From G047528255 sp047528255 (GTDB lineage: Bacteria > Bacteroidota > Bacteroidia > Flavobacteriales > Blattabacteriaceae): a stretch of 64,000 nt of DNA. Positions 1-9,235 of the stretch are shown here, one piece after another. The notes beneath the pieces were generated by a model. The model had not been told where the DNA came from, ran no database searches, and saw nothing but the letters and a program-made list of their open reading frames with translations. The DNA lies in contig CP180024.1 of assembly GCA_047528255.1 (NCBI GenBank), forward strand, positions 1,054,001-1,118,000, read 5' to 3'. Every line of letters begins with the position of its first letter. Within the stretch, counting starts at the first letter, position 1. A program made the translations under genes and the position numbers.

Positions 1-1
1 T

Positions 2-553
2 ATAGTACAAAAAGTAGGACTTCCTTGTTTTGTTAAGCCGAGCCGATTGGGCTCAAGCTTAGGTATCTCGAAAGTGTCTGAAAAAAAAAAACTGCCCCCT
101 GCGATAGAAAAAGCTTTCCGAGAAGATGAAGAAATTCTTATTGAAAGTTTCCTTAATGGCACGGAAGTCTCCGTGGGAGTCATTGAATATCAAGGCGAAA
201 TCAGAGTATTGCCGATTACGGAAATCGTCAGTGAAAACGAATTTTTCGACTATGAAGCAAAATATCTGGGCCGATCACAAGAAATTACTCCGGCACGTTT
301 ACCACCCGAAGTGGCGCAAAGAGTTACGGAAATGGCGGAAGAAGTATATCTTCTGCTGAAGATGTCTGGTTTGTCGCGTTCAGAATATATTATCGTTGAT
401 GGAACGCCTTACTTTTTGGAGATGAATACCATACCTGGTCTCGCTCCCGAGAGCATTTTGCCCCAACAAGCCCGACAGGCAGGCATTTCTTTAATGGAAC
501 TATTCGGAGATATGTTACAGAGGGCTTTGGATAAAAAACAAAGTCTACTGTGA
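2..553 (+). CDS. ddl: D-alanine--D-alanine ligase, C-terminal part (5' end outside window)
   Basis: Cytoplasmic ATP-grasp ligase that joins two D-alanines for the peptidoglycan stem peptide. The frame is open from the first bases of the window (reading ...LPCFVKPSRLGSSLGISKV), so the TTG at 47 is an internal codon and not the start; about the last 183 of a usual ~330 residues are present. Visible family motifs are VKP..GSS.GI.KV in the ATP-binding lobe, ESFLNGTEVSVGV, and the metal-binding EMNTIPGL near the C-terminus. The stop codon overlaps the GTG start of the GH3 gene (GTGA), which suggests translational coupling. The downstream murF-alr fusion at 11-13.6 kb supplies another step of the same pathway. 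No sign of damage in the visible part. Confidence 0.93.
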   Translation: MVQKVGLPCFVKPSRLGSSLGISKVSEKKKLPPAIEKAFREDEEILIESFLNGTEVSVGVIEYQGEIRVLPITEIVSENEFFDYEAKYLGRSQEITPARLPPEVAQRVTEMAEEVYLLLKMSGLSRSEYIIVDGTPYFLEMNTIPGLAPESILPQQARQAGISLMELFGDMLQRALDKKQSLL

Positions 554-2049
554 ATATAAAGTCCCTGGTTGTAAAATCGTTGGCTGCTACAGTACGGCGT
601 AAAACAATACGTTGTTCCATGCAGCCCATTCAGACGCAAAACGAGGCGCTTCTCATTTTGCTCGATGCTGCTAAAGGCACGCGTTTCGGAGAAGCGCATG
701 GGCTGAAGGCCGTACGCACTTACGAAGAATTCAAACGAGCTGTTCCCATAAGGGATTATGAAACGTTCAGGCCCTACATCGACCGTATCCTGTCCGGTGA
801 AGTTAACGTGCTCTGCAAAGGGAAGCCTCTTTATTTGACTAAGACGTCCGGAACCACTTCAGGTGTTAAGTACATCCCTCTTACAAAAAATGCCTTGACG
901 AATCAAATCAGGGCAGCTCGGAGTGCTCTGTTACAGTACGTCTACGAAACGGGAAACGATCGTTTTCTTTCAGGTAAAATGATTTTCTTGCAGGGCTCTC
1001 CAAAGCTTACGGATTCAGCGGGGATAAAAACAGGTCGTCTTTCAGGTATTGTGGCGCATCACGTCCCTAAATATCTTCAATCCAACCGTATGCCCGGTTG
1101 GGAGACGAATTGTATAGAAGATTGGGAACAAAAGGTCGATGCTATTGTAGATGAGACACTACAAGAAGACATGCGTTTAATCAGTGGCATACCCCCTTGG
1201 ATCAAGATGTATTTTGAAAAGCTCCGACACAGATCGGGAAAAACCATTGGCGACCTTTTTCCGAATTTTTCTTTGATGGTCACCGGAGGGGTCAATTATA
1301 CCCCTTATCAAAAGGCCATTCAAGAACTTGTCGGTCGGAAGATCGATATCATCCAAACTTATCCCGCTTCTGAGGGGTTTATTGCTTACCAAGACACTCG
1401 AGAAGAGGAGGGTTTGTTGTTGTTACTCGATCAAGGTATTTTTTATGAGTTCATTCCTTTGGTGGAAATATTTTCACGAAATCCCGGCCGAATCAACCTT
1501 GAAAAGGTAGATATTGGAGTAGATTATGTTTTGATTGTCAGTACAAATTCCGGATTGTGGGCTTACAATATGGGGGACACGATACGTTTTGTCTCCAAAG
1601 ATCCTTATCGCATCATCGTCACCGGTAGGGTCGATCATTTTACTTCTTCCTTTGGAGAGCATGTTATAGCCTATGAAGTGGAAGCTTCTTTGGAAGAAGC
1701 GATGAAAAAACAGAGTTGCACCATCGTAGATTTTACTGTGGCCCCTCAAGTGAATCCCCTCGAAGGATTGCCCCATCACGAATGGTACATAGAATTTAAA
1801 AAATCACCGAAAAATCTTGAGGCCTTTGCACAAGAAATTGATCAAGCCCTTAGAAAAAAAAATATTTATTATAACGACCTCATCTCAGGAAATATTTTAA
1901 GTCCTTTGATCATAAGAAGAGTGCGAAACGACGGGATGAAAGAGTATATGAAATCCATCGGAAAGCTCGGCGGACAATATAAGTTGCCACGTCTTTCTAA
2001 TGGAAAGGAAATAGCTGATGGGTTGAAAGATTATCTTGAAATATCTTAA
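550..2049 (+). CDS. GH3-family acyl-adenylating enzyme
   Basis: A 499-residue member of the GH3 auxin-responsive promoter family, whose known members adenylate carboxylic acids and transfer them to amino acids or other acceptors; the bacterial substrate is not known. The ATP-binding motif TKTSGTTSGVKYIPLT lies around residues 97-112, YPASEGFIAYQ around 277, and the YNMGDTIRF motif around 338. The length is normal for bacterial family members. The GTG start is chosen because it overlaps the ddl stop as GTGA. The 3' end overlaps the tail of a small convergent gene by 4 bases. Its link to ddl is positional only, so I do not infer a cell-wall role. Fold family is secure; substrate is unknown. Confidence 0.88.
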   Translation: MNIKSLVVKSLAATVRRKTIRCSMQPIQTQNEALLILLDAAKGTRFGEAHGLKAVRTYEEFKRAVPIRDYETFRPYIDRILSGEVNVLCKGKPLYLTKTSGTTSGVKYIPLTKNALTNQIRAARSALLQYVYETGNDRFLSGKMIFLQGSPKLTDSAGIKTGRLSGIVAHHVPKYLQSNRMPGWETNCIEDWEQKVDAIVDETLQEDMRLISGIPPWIKMYFEKLRHRSGKTIGDLFPNFSLMVTGGVNYTPYQKAIQELVGRKIDIIQTYPASEGFIAYQDTREEEGLLLLLDQGIFYEFIPLVEIFSRNPGRINLEKVDIGVDYVLIVSTNSGLWAYNMGDTIRFVSKDPYRIIVTGRVDHFTSSFGEHVIAYEVEASLEEAMKKQSCTIVDFTVAPQVNPLEGLPHHEWYIEFKKSPKNLEAFAQEIDQALRKKNIYYNDLISGNILSPLIIRRVRNDGMKEYMKSIGKLGGQYKLPRLSNGKEIADGLKDYLEIS

Positions 2050-2207
2050 TTTTTTCGTCCCGATCCTTTCTTTTCGTTTACATTTCTTCCCCCGCAACTG
2101 CAAGCCCTCTTGCATTTCAATCCTCCGGAAAAAGTTTTAATGAACACTTGAGCCAAATACCATATGGCCAGGATAAAGATCACTTCGATGACGATATATT
2201 GAAACAT
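2046..2207 (-). CDS. Small Cys-rich membrane protein linked to FeoB
   Basis: A 53-residue protein beginning MFQYIVIEVIFILAIWYLAQ: one N-terminal hydrophobic helix (about residues 4-24) followed by a basic tail with a CKRACSCGG cluster at residues 32-40. This matches the layout of the small FeoB-associated Cys-rich membrane proteins often found directly after feoB. The ATG lies one base after the feoB stop (TGATATG), so it is almost certainly the third gene of the feo operon. Its stop overlaps the GH3 stop region by four bases, tail to tail. The role in the family is poorly defined; a part in Fe2+ transfer at FeoB is an inference from linkage and the cysteines. The helix, Cys cluster and spacing argue against a chance frame. 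Confidence 0.8.
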   Translation of the reverse strand: MFQYIVIEVIFILAIWYLAQVFIKTFSGGLKCKRACSCGGRNVNEKKGSGRKN

Positions 2208-2208
2208 A

Positions 2209-4260
2209 TCACTTTAATGTATGATAGACGGTAAATGAGGTAAGGTAGGCGAAAATTGTCATGAAAGCGAATTGAACGATCGGCCATTTCCAAGAATTTG
2301 TCTCTTTTTTCACTATGGACAATGTGCTCATACACTGCATGGAAAAGGTATAAAAAATTAGCAACGAAATCCCCGTAGCCAAATCATACATTTTTTGTCC
2401 AGTTTCCGGTCTGACTTCTCGTTGCATTTTTTGTTGCAAGCTCAACGTGTCTTCCGCATCGTCCAGGCTGTAGACAGACGCCATCGTACTGACAAACATC
2501 TCGCGCGCTGCGAGCGATGATAGCAAAGCGATACCTATTTTCCAATCATAACCCAAAGGACGTATTTCCGGTTCAATATTTTTTCCGATCATCCCCAAAT
2601 AAGATCGTTCTAATGGAAAGTTTTTTGATTTTTCTTGATCAAAAATGTTTTTCCCGTTTTTGTAGATAAAGCTGTTTGAAGGGCCAAAAGATCCCAACAC
2701 CCAAATTATAACGCTGACAGCCAGTATGATTTTTCCAACTCCCAATACGAAAACCTTGAGCTGTATCCAAAAAAAAATACCTACATTTCGCAAGAGCGGC
2801 CATTTGTATGAAGGCATCTCCATGATTAAGTAGTTTTTATACTGAAGTTTTAATATTTTATGAAAAACCATTGCCGCTCCCAGGGCAGCGATCATTCCAA
2901 GGAGATACATACCCATCAGCACCAGCCCTTTGAGTTGAAATATTCCCCATTTCTTGTCAGGAATCACTAAAGCGATGATTAAGGTGTATACCGGAAGGCG
3001 AGCTGAACAAGTTATCAAAGGAGTCACTAATATGGTAATCAAACGATCTCTCGAATTTTCTATATTTCTAGCTGACATTATCGCCGGTATGGAACAAGCT
3101 ATTCCTGAGATCAGAGGAACGATACTTTTGCCGTTCAGACCAAAGGGGCGCATAAAGCGATCCATTAAAAACACCACCCTACTGATGTATCCGCTCTCTT
3201 CCATCAATAATAGAAAAAGAAGCAAAACGACGATTTGCGGTACAAAGGCTAATATGGTTCCAATACCAGGAATGATGCCTTGAGACAATAAACCGTTCAA
3301 AGGTCCTGAAGGCAATCTCTCGTACGTCCACCTCTGTAAACCGCAAAAAGTATCTTCAATAAGCCCTTTCGGTCCTTCGGCCCAAGAATATACGCCCTGA
3401 AACACCAGAAACAACAACAAAAAAAAGATACAATAACCCCAAAAAGGGTGGATTGCATAGCGATCGATTTTTTCGGAAAATCCTGAGTAGCATTTAGTAC
3501 GCTCGATAATAGCTCGGCTAAGTATAGCCTCTATTTTGTTGTAACGATCCAAGGTTTCCTTGACCTGCAAACGTTTCGGAACGATCTTGTATTGATGTAT
3601 GATTTCTTCTAAATAATCTTCATTTCCAAAAGGAAGACCTCTCTCACAAGCCAAGCATCGCCACGCCAAATAAGCATTATCCAGTTTGTAATGAGTTTGG
3701 ATAGCTTCTACAGGAGTTTTGTATTGAAATCCGGGATCAAAATTCAATAATTTGATGGTATGGAGTGTCTCGATACGTTCTTTGACTTGTTCGATACCAA
3801 TCCCCCTACGAGCGTCGATTGGAACGACCTTGGTCGATATTTCCTGTTCCAAAGATTCTAAATCGATGGCGACTCCGCACTTCTGGGCTTGATCCATCAT
3901 ATTGAGGACGAGCAACACGGGTAATCTTAAATCTTGCACTTGTTGGAATAGCAACAAACTTCGTCGCAGATTGGATGAGTCAGCCACAACAATCACCTTG
4001 TCAAGGCGTTCTGTATGTTTAGGGTTGTTCAAGACGCTAAAAACAACCTCTTCATCTTTAGATGAAGGATAAAGGCTATAAGTTCCTGGGAGATCTATGA
4101 TCTCAAATTGTGTTCCCCTGTGTTTAAATAATCCTGATTTTTTATCGACAGTGACACCAGGGTAGTTTCCTATTTTTTGATGTAAGCCCGTGATTTTATT
4201 AAACAAAGTGGTTTTTCCGACGTTGGGATTACCGACGAGGGCCAGTTTTACGACTTTCAT
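2209..4260 (-). CDS. feoB: Ferrous iron transporter FeoB
   Basis: Inner-membrane Fe2+ transporter of 683 residues with an N-terminal small-GTPase domain and a C-terminal polytopic domain. The G1 loop GNPNVGKTT is at residues 10-18, the G3 motif DLPGTYSLYP near 57, and the G4-like NMMDQ near 121. From about residue 280 the protein is a series of hydrophobic helices with the Gate repeats (for example LISGIACSIPAIMSARNIE and the C-terminal FYTFSMQCMSTLS), whose cysteines are conserved in the family. The ATG overlaps the feoA stop (ATGA), and a small Cys-rich gene follows one base after its stop, giving a compact feoA-feoB-feoC-like operon. The gene is intact, so iron uptake is a function kept during genome decay. 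Confidence 0.96.
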   Translation of the reverse strand: MKVVKLALVGNPNVGKTTLFNKITGLHQKIGNYPGVTVDKKSGLFKHRGTQFEIIDLPGTYSLYPSSKDEEVVFSVLNNPKHTERLDKVIVVADSSNLRRSLLLFQQVQDLRLPVLLVLNMMDQAQKCGVAIDLESLEQEISTKVVPIDARRGIGIEQVKERIETLHTIKLLNFDPGFQYKTPVEAIQTHYKLDNAYLAWRCLACERGLPFGNEDYLEEIIHQYKIVPKRLQVKETLDRYNKIEAILSRAIIERTKCYSGFSEKIDRYAIHPFWGYCIFFLLLFLVFQGVYSWAEGPKGLIEDTFCGLQRWTYERLPSGPLNGLLSQGIIPGIGTILAFVPQIVVLLLFLLLMEESGYISRVVFLMDRFMRPFGLNGKSIVPLISGIACSIPAIMSARNIENSRDRLITILVTPLITCSARLPVYTLIIALVIPDKKWGIFQLKGLVLMGMYLLGMIAALGAAMVFHKILKLQYKNYLIMEMPSYKWPLLRNVGIFFWIQLKVFVLGVGKIILAVSVIIWVLGSFGPSNSFIYKNGKNIFDQEKSKNFPLERSYLGMIGKNIEPEIRPLGYDWKIGIALLSSLAAREMFVSTMASVYSLDDAEDTLSLQQKMQREVRPETGQKMYDLATGISLLIFYTFSMQCMSTLSIVKKETNSWKWPIVQFAFMTIFAYLTSFTVYHTLK

Positions 4261-4508
4261 CAGGGGAGGCGTTTTACGAAAACATTTTCAGCTTCATCCT
4301 TACGCAGGGCCAAGCAACATCGACCCTTACCGTAACTGATACAGAGCGGATCACAAAAGGGAGCGGCAAATACTAATTCGAGCTCAACTCCTGGTAAAAT
4401 CCCCATCTCAAAGAGCTTTACGGGCATATCTTCAGTAGCAAAACCCTTGATTACTGCCCTTTCTCCCCTTTTGAGTTTTGAAAGCACTTCCCAGTAATCT
4501 TTTTCCAT
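4260..4508 (-). CDS. feoA: FeoA domain protein
   Basis: An 82-residue SH3-like cytoplasmic protein that partners FeoB in Fe2+ uptake. The pattern KLKRGERAVIKGF, followed by KLFEMGILPGVELELVFAAPF and the C-terminal ISYGKGRCCLALRKDEAENVFV, is the usual FeoA fold signature (G..PG..ve......DP..i...g..iaLr..ea). In many Bacteroidota FeoA is fused to FeoB; here it is a separate gene with a 1-base overlap (ATGA). It is the first gene of the operon and has a Bacteroidota-type -7 box 18 bases upstream of its ATG. Confidence 0.92.
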   Translation of the reverse strand: MEKDYWEVLSKLKRGERAVIKGFATEDMPVKLFEMGILPGVELELVFAAPFCDPLCISYGKGRCCLALRKDEAENVFVKRLP

Positions 4509-4525
4509 CTGGCATATATTTCACA

Positions 4526-4556
4526 CAAAGATACTGATTATTTAAAATTGATCTAA
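4526..4556 (-). promoter_or_regulatory. Putative promoter of the feo operon
   Basis: On the - strand TATCTTTG (4533-4526) fits the Bacteroidota -7 box TAnnTTTG exactly; TTAG lies 19 bases upstream where TTTG is expected (one mismatch). The feoA ATG is 18 bases downstream. No Fur box could be recognised with confidence. Confidence 0.55.
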
Positions 4557-4667
4557 GTTGAAATGGTAAGGTTTTTATTAAAAACTTTTTTTGACTCAGA
4601 GATTTCTGATCGTCAGAATAAGATTAAATATTTTGGTTGTTAAAGGGCTATCTTTTTTATAAGATTA

Positions 4668-4835
4668 GATATTATTGTGTTAAGGTGGATTAAATTTATT
4701 CAGCCATCCTAAATGGCTTCGTTGGAAAAGATGTGAATTTAGTCTTTCATATCGTATTCAAAAATTATTAATTATAAACTAATTAATCATATTTATTTTT
4801 ATAAAAAGATCATAATGCTCCTAAGGGAACGATAC
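4668..4835 (-). mobile_element. IS5-family element, left-end fragment
   Basis: First ~168 bases of the resident IS in reverse orientation. The left end is degenerate (GATATTATTGTGTTAA against the deduced GAGACCATTGTGTTAA). It is cut after GGAACGATAC by the next copy. A short stretch after 7382 (ATAATGAGCCC) may be the continuation of this copy (expected ATTATGAGCC), with a small deletion. Confidence 0.8.
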
Positions 4836-7382
4836 GAGAACGTTGCATGGGAAAAGGAGGTTAAAATGTTTGTAAATCAATATATTGTTTCGTATATTAT
4901 AGAATATAAAATAAAAAAATTCGGCTCTATTCTCAGAAACACCGCACAAATAAGCTTTAGTGAATTATATATGGAACGTTCTAGTAGAAGGAGTGAGTTT
5001 TTCAAAAGCTTAAAAACCTTGATCCACTTGGAAGGATGGAAAAAGAAATAAGAAAAATATATCAAAAAGGTCAAGGAATAAAAGGCCAACCTGATTACAG
5101 TGGAATATAGTTATTTACGATGATGTTTTTGAGTCACTGGTATGATCTCAGTGATGTAGGAACGGAATAATTGGATAAAAAATGCTTGAGCTTCATGCGC
5201 TTTTGTAGTTTTTGATTGGAAAATCAAATCCCATATCATACCACTCTATGCAGAGAGTCGCAATGAAATAGTAGCCAAAAAGGTATATGAGCACTTACTA
5301 AAAAAATCAATAAAGAATTAGAAAAGAATTAGGAGATAGTTAAAACAGGAGTGATAGTAGATGCTAGTATTACAGTGAGTTCCTTTGCTCCAAAGGGGAT
5401 CCTACCTACGTAGTGGAGGATCGGAAGGAAGATGGTAAAAAGCAAATCAGTCAAAGAAAAGAAAGGGTAAAAAAGATACTCAATCAGGGGTACACACTCA
5501 AGAAAATGGCTCAAGAAATCAGGTAAACTCTACTACGGATAGAAGAATCACATAGGGGGGTAAAATGGAATGATACTAGCAGTACATAGCAATAGCAACC
5601 AATGAGCATGATAGTAGAGGGCTAAAACCATTAATTAGCAAACTAGTATATAAACCTAGAGAATTATAGGAAGACAAAGAGGGACCAAACACCTGCTAAG
5701 GTGTCGAGAGCATTTTGTTAATGGTGGATTACGTTTATTCAGCCTCCTAGATGGCTTCGTTAAAGAAAATGTAGATTTACATTTTTCACATTATATTCGA
5801 AAACTGTTGATTATAAATTAATTAATTATATCTATTTTTATAGACAGCGCATAATAATACCAGAGGTACGATACAAATTATGCTCCATAGCATCCATAAG
5901 ATGTTGGGCATGCACACGAGCTAATCCTTTGTAACAAGCCTTTCCTGATATAAATCAATGCTTTATACTACCAAAAGTACGTTTTACTACCCATCGGGTT
6001 TTACTCACTAATTATATTGAATAATATACCTATCCCACTTAAGGCCCGATTCCTATAGGCTTTCTTCTGTATACGGTCTTTGATGCATCGACTATGAAAG
6101 TAAGAAACGTTAGCTGGAACTTGCTAACATTTATCTGCATATATTTCTCTGGGATTATATTCTAGTTTGCTTATTAATGGCTTTAGCCCTCTACTATCAC
6201 GCTGATTCGCTGCTAGGCTATGTACAGCTAGTATCATTACATTTTTATCCCTCTCTATCTGCTTTTTGTATCCGTAGTAGAGTTCACCTGATTTTTTGAG
6301 CCATTTTCTTTGGGTGTCTACACCTTATTGAGTCTCTTTTTTACCCTTTCTTTTCTTTGACTGATTTGGGTTTTTCCCTCTTCCTTCCGATCCTCCACTA
6401 CGTGGGTAGGAGTGCCATTGGGAGAAATGGTTCTCACTGTAATACTGGCATCTACTATTACTCCTGTTTTAATTATAGCCTGATTCTTTTCTAATTTCTT
6501 ATTGATCTTTTTCAGTAAGCGCTCATGTGCCTTTTTGGCTACTATTTCATTGCGACTCTCTGCATAGAGTCTTATGATTTGGGATCTAATCTTCCAATAG
6601 AAAAACACAAAAGCGCATGCAGTTCAAGGATTCTTTCACCAATTATTCTGTTCCTACATTACTGATATCATAGCAGAAACTTAAAAGCATAATTTTAAAT
6701 AACGATATTTCACTATAAGCAGGTTAGCCTTTTATTCCCTGTACTTTTTGATATATTTTTCTTATTTCTTTTTCTATCCCTTCCCAGTGGATCACTGGTG
6801 TTTAACCTTTTGAAAAACTCACTCCTTCTGCTAGAACATTCCATATATAGTTAACTAAAGCTTATTTAGTTCGGTTCTTCTTAGCATAGAGCCAAATTTT
6901 TTTATTTTATATTCCAAATATAAGAAACAATATTTTGATTTACAAATATTTTAAAATCCTTCTTCCATGCAACGTTCTCGTATCTTACTTTCATAGTCGA
7001 AGTATCAAAGACCATATAAAGAAGAAAAACTATAGGAACAGTTTCTTAAGGAAGGATAGCTATATTATTCAACAAATCAGTGAGTAAAACCAGATGAGTA
7101 GTATAACGTACTTTTGGAAGTATAAAGCGTTGGTTTAGATAGGAAAAGGCTTGTTACAAAGAGATTAGTTCGTGTGCATGCCCAACCCTTATGGAGGCTA
7201 TGGGGCATAATTTATATCGTACCCTGGCATTATTATATTCTGTTCATAAAAATAGATATATTTAATTAATTTATAATTAATAGTTTTCGAATACAATGTG
7301 AAATACTAAATCTACATCGTCTCTAACGAAGCTCATCTAGGATGGCTGAATAAACGTAATTCACCATTAACATAATTGTTTC
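4836..7382 (+). mobile_element. IS5-family element, full length but split by another copy
   Basis: Forward copy beginning GAGAACGTTGCATGGG. It runs to 5705, is interrupted by the reverse copy at 5706-6979, and resumes at 6980, ending ...CATAATTGTTTC at 7382. The two halves total 1273 bases, the normal length of the element. The transposase frame is broken by many stops and shifts; the fragment MLRERYENVAW... and the dimerisation-like N-terminus IEYKIKKFGS are still readable. Confidence 0.88.
5706..6979 (-). mobile_element. IS5-family element, full length, nested
   Basis: Reverse copy of 1274 bases from GAGAGCATTTTGTTAATGG to CATGCAACGTTCTC. It sits inside the forward copy and is flanked by GTGTC on the left and GTATC on the right. 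The uninterrupted element reads GTGTCTTACTTTCAT here, so this is a 5-base target duplication with one later change. A 96-residue transposase piece (6318-6608, -) keeps the segment around VIVDASITV with the first catalytic Asp; the rest is frameshifted. Confidence 0.92.
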
Positions 7383-7522
7383 ATAATGAGCCCCTAACCT
7401 GTATAAACAGGCGAGCCTCAATTTGGATGTGATTTCAGCTTCATGAAACGCATTCATTTTCTATAATAGAATGTGTTTTTATGTTTAATAAAAAACTAAA
7501 ATTAAAGATTATTTATTTAAGC

Positions 7523-9235
7523 TCACAATTTCGGATCGCTCTCTCTCAAATCTTTGATTATAAGTTGATTATAATTTTTTCCCGCCCAATAATTTTCCTC
7601 TATGCTGTAGACAATGTCAAAAGTATTGTTTTTCACAAAATCAAGCAATCTTCCTATTCTGAAACCGATAGCGGTAAAAGTTTTAAAACTTTCTTGTTGT
7701 TGGAGATTAAGTCTGAGATGAGATCGGTCGTTTCCAATTGTTGTTGCAAATCCATTATCAAAGACTTTTCTCGAGAGAAAGATTGGACGAACGTTTTTCG
7801 GTCCGAAGGGCTCGAATTGCTTCAAGATACGTAAGAATTTTGGAGTTATCTCATCTAATGAGATCTCATAATCAATATTAATATGAGGCAAACGTTGTGT
7901 TTTGTCTATATTATCCCTGACTATCATTTCAAAATGATCTTTGAGCGGGGTGAAATTTTTCGGATCTAATGTCAACCCTGCCGCGTATTTGTGTCCACCG
8001 AATTGTTCAAGATATGCTGAGCAAGCTTCGAGTGCTTTGTGTATGTCGAACCCTTCTACGGAACGGGCCGAGGCGACTAGCTTCCCTTGACTTTCCGTGA
8101 AGACCAGCGTGGGGCGATAGTGGGTTTCTATCAAGCGTGAAGCTATGATTCCTAATATGCCTTTGTTCCAGTGGGGTTGGTAGACCACAGTGCTGTAATG
8201 TTCTTGCTCTTGTTGATCTTCTATCAAGGACAAAGCTTCTTGGGTGGTTTGTCGGTCGAGTTCTTTTCGTAAATCATTTAATCGGGAGATTTGATAAGCC
8301 AATCGATCACTCTTTTTTTTCGTATCGGACAGAAAGAGTTCTACCACCTGCTTGGCATGTTTAATGCGTCCCGCGGCATTGATCTTCGGAGCGATTTTAA
8401 ATACAATATCAGATACTGATATGGGATTGCTTGCTGTCTCGATAAGAGAGTTGATCCCTCTTGAAGGGGCTTGATTCAGTTTTTGAAGACCGTAGAAAAT
8501 AAAAACACGATTTTCGTCAGTCATAGGAACGATATCTGCGGCAATGCTTATCGCTACGAGGTCCAAATAATTATAAACGTCTTTTTTAGGAAGGTTTAAT
8601 GTTTTGGCCAATGCCTGAATCAGCTTGAAACCGATTCCGCAGCCGCTGAGTTCCTTGAAAGGATAATAGCAATCATTCCGTTTCGGATCGAGCACGGCAG
8701 TGGCTTGTGGGATTTTTTCTCCGGGAAGGTGATGGTCACATATGATGAATTCTATACCTTTTTTTTTTGCGTACTCTACTTTTGCAAGAGATTTGATGCC
8801 GCAGTCCAGAGCTATGATCAATGAAAAATCATTGGAAACTGCGAAATCTATGCCTTTGAATGAGATGCCATAGCCTTCTTCATGACGGTCGGGGATATAG
8901 TATTTGATATTATCGTGAATCTTTTTCAGAAACAGGTAACTCATTGCCACTGCGGTTGTTCCGTCGACATCATAGTCGCCGTAAATCAAAATGCCTTCTT
9001 TTTGTTGTATGGCCCTCAGGATTCGTTGCACGGCTTGTGACATATCTTTCATCAATAAGGGGTCATGGAGCTGATCCAATTCGGGGCGGAAGAAGGTTTT
9101 CGCACTGTCATAGCATTCGATTCCCCGTTGTGCTAAAAGATGGGCAATAGTATGATCCACCCCGATGTCGGACTGTAATTTTCGGATGATATATTTTTCA
9201 GGAGGCGTTTGGAGCACCCATCGGGTCTTTTTCAT
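7523..9235 (-). CDS. recJ: Single-strand DNA exonuclease RecJ
   Basis: Mn2+/Mg2+-dependent 5'-3' exonuclease acting in recombination and mismatch repair. At 570 residues it has the usual length. DHH-family motifs are present in order: ILIYGDYDVDGTTAVAM (about 79-95), the IIALDCGIKS motif, ICDHHLPGEKIPQA with the name-giving DHH, the NAAGRIKHA loop, and the DHHA1 motif EQFGGHKYAAG followed by the OB-fold C-terminus. The ATG overlaps the rsmI stop as ATGA, so rsmI-recJ form one operon. The gene ends 140 bases before a nested IS cluster. No damage seen. Confidence 0.95.
   Translation of the reverse strand: MKKTRWVLQTPPEKYIIRKLQSDIGVDHTIAHLLAQRGIECYDSAKTFFRPELDQLHDPLLMKDMSQAVQRILRAIQQKEGILIYGDYDVDGTTAVAMSYLFLKKIHDNIKYYIPDRHEEGYGISFKGIDFAVSNDFSLIIALDCGIKSLAKVEYAKKKGIEFIICDHHLPGEKIPQATAVLDPKRNDCYYPFKELSGCGIGFKLIQALAKTLNLPKKDVYNYLDLVAISIAADIVPMTDENRVFIFYGLQKLNQAPSRGINSLIETASNPISVSDIVFKIAPKINAAGRIKHAKQVVELFLSDTKKKSDRLAYQISRLNDLRKELDRQTTQEALSLIEDQQEQEHYSTVVYQPHWNKGILGIIASRLIETHYRPTLVFTESQGKLVASARSVEGFDIHKALEACSAYLEQFGGHKYAAGLTLDPKNFTPLKDHFEMIVRDNIDKTQRLPHINIDYEISLDEITPKFLRILKQFEPFGPKNVRPIFLSRKVFDNGFATTIGNDRSHLRLNLQQQESFKTFTAIGFRIGRLLDFVKNNTFDIVYSIEENYWAGKNYNQLIIKDLRESDPKL

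Noticed and set aside
7394..7420. Hairpin CCTGT-ATAA-ACAGG as recJ terminator
   Set aside because: Only five base pairs and no T-run on the recJ strand.
7481..7834. 117-codon frame on the + strand
   Set aside because: Lies antisense to the 3' end of the intact recJ gene and shows no protein-like pattern.
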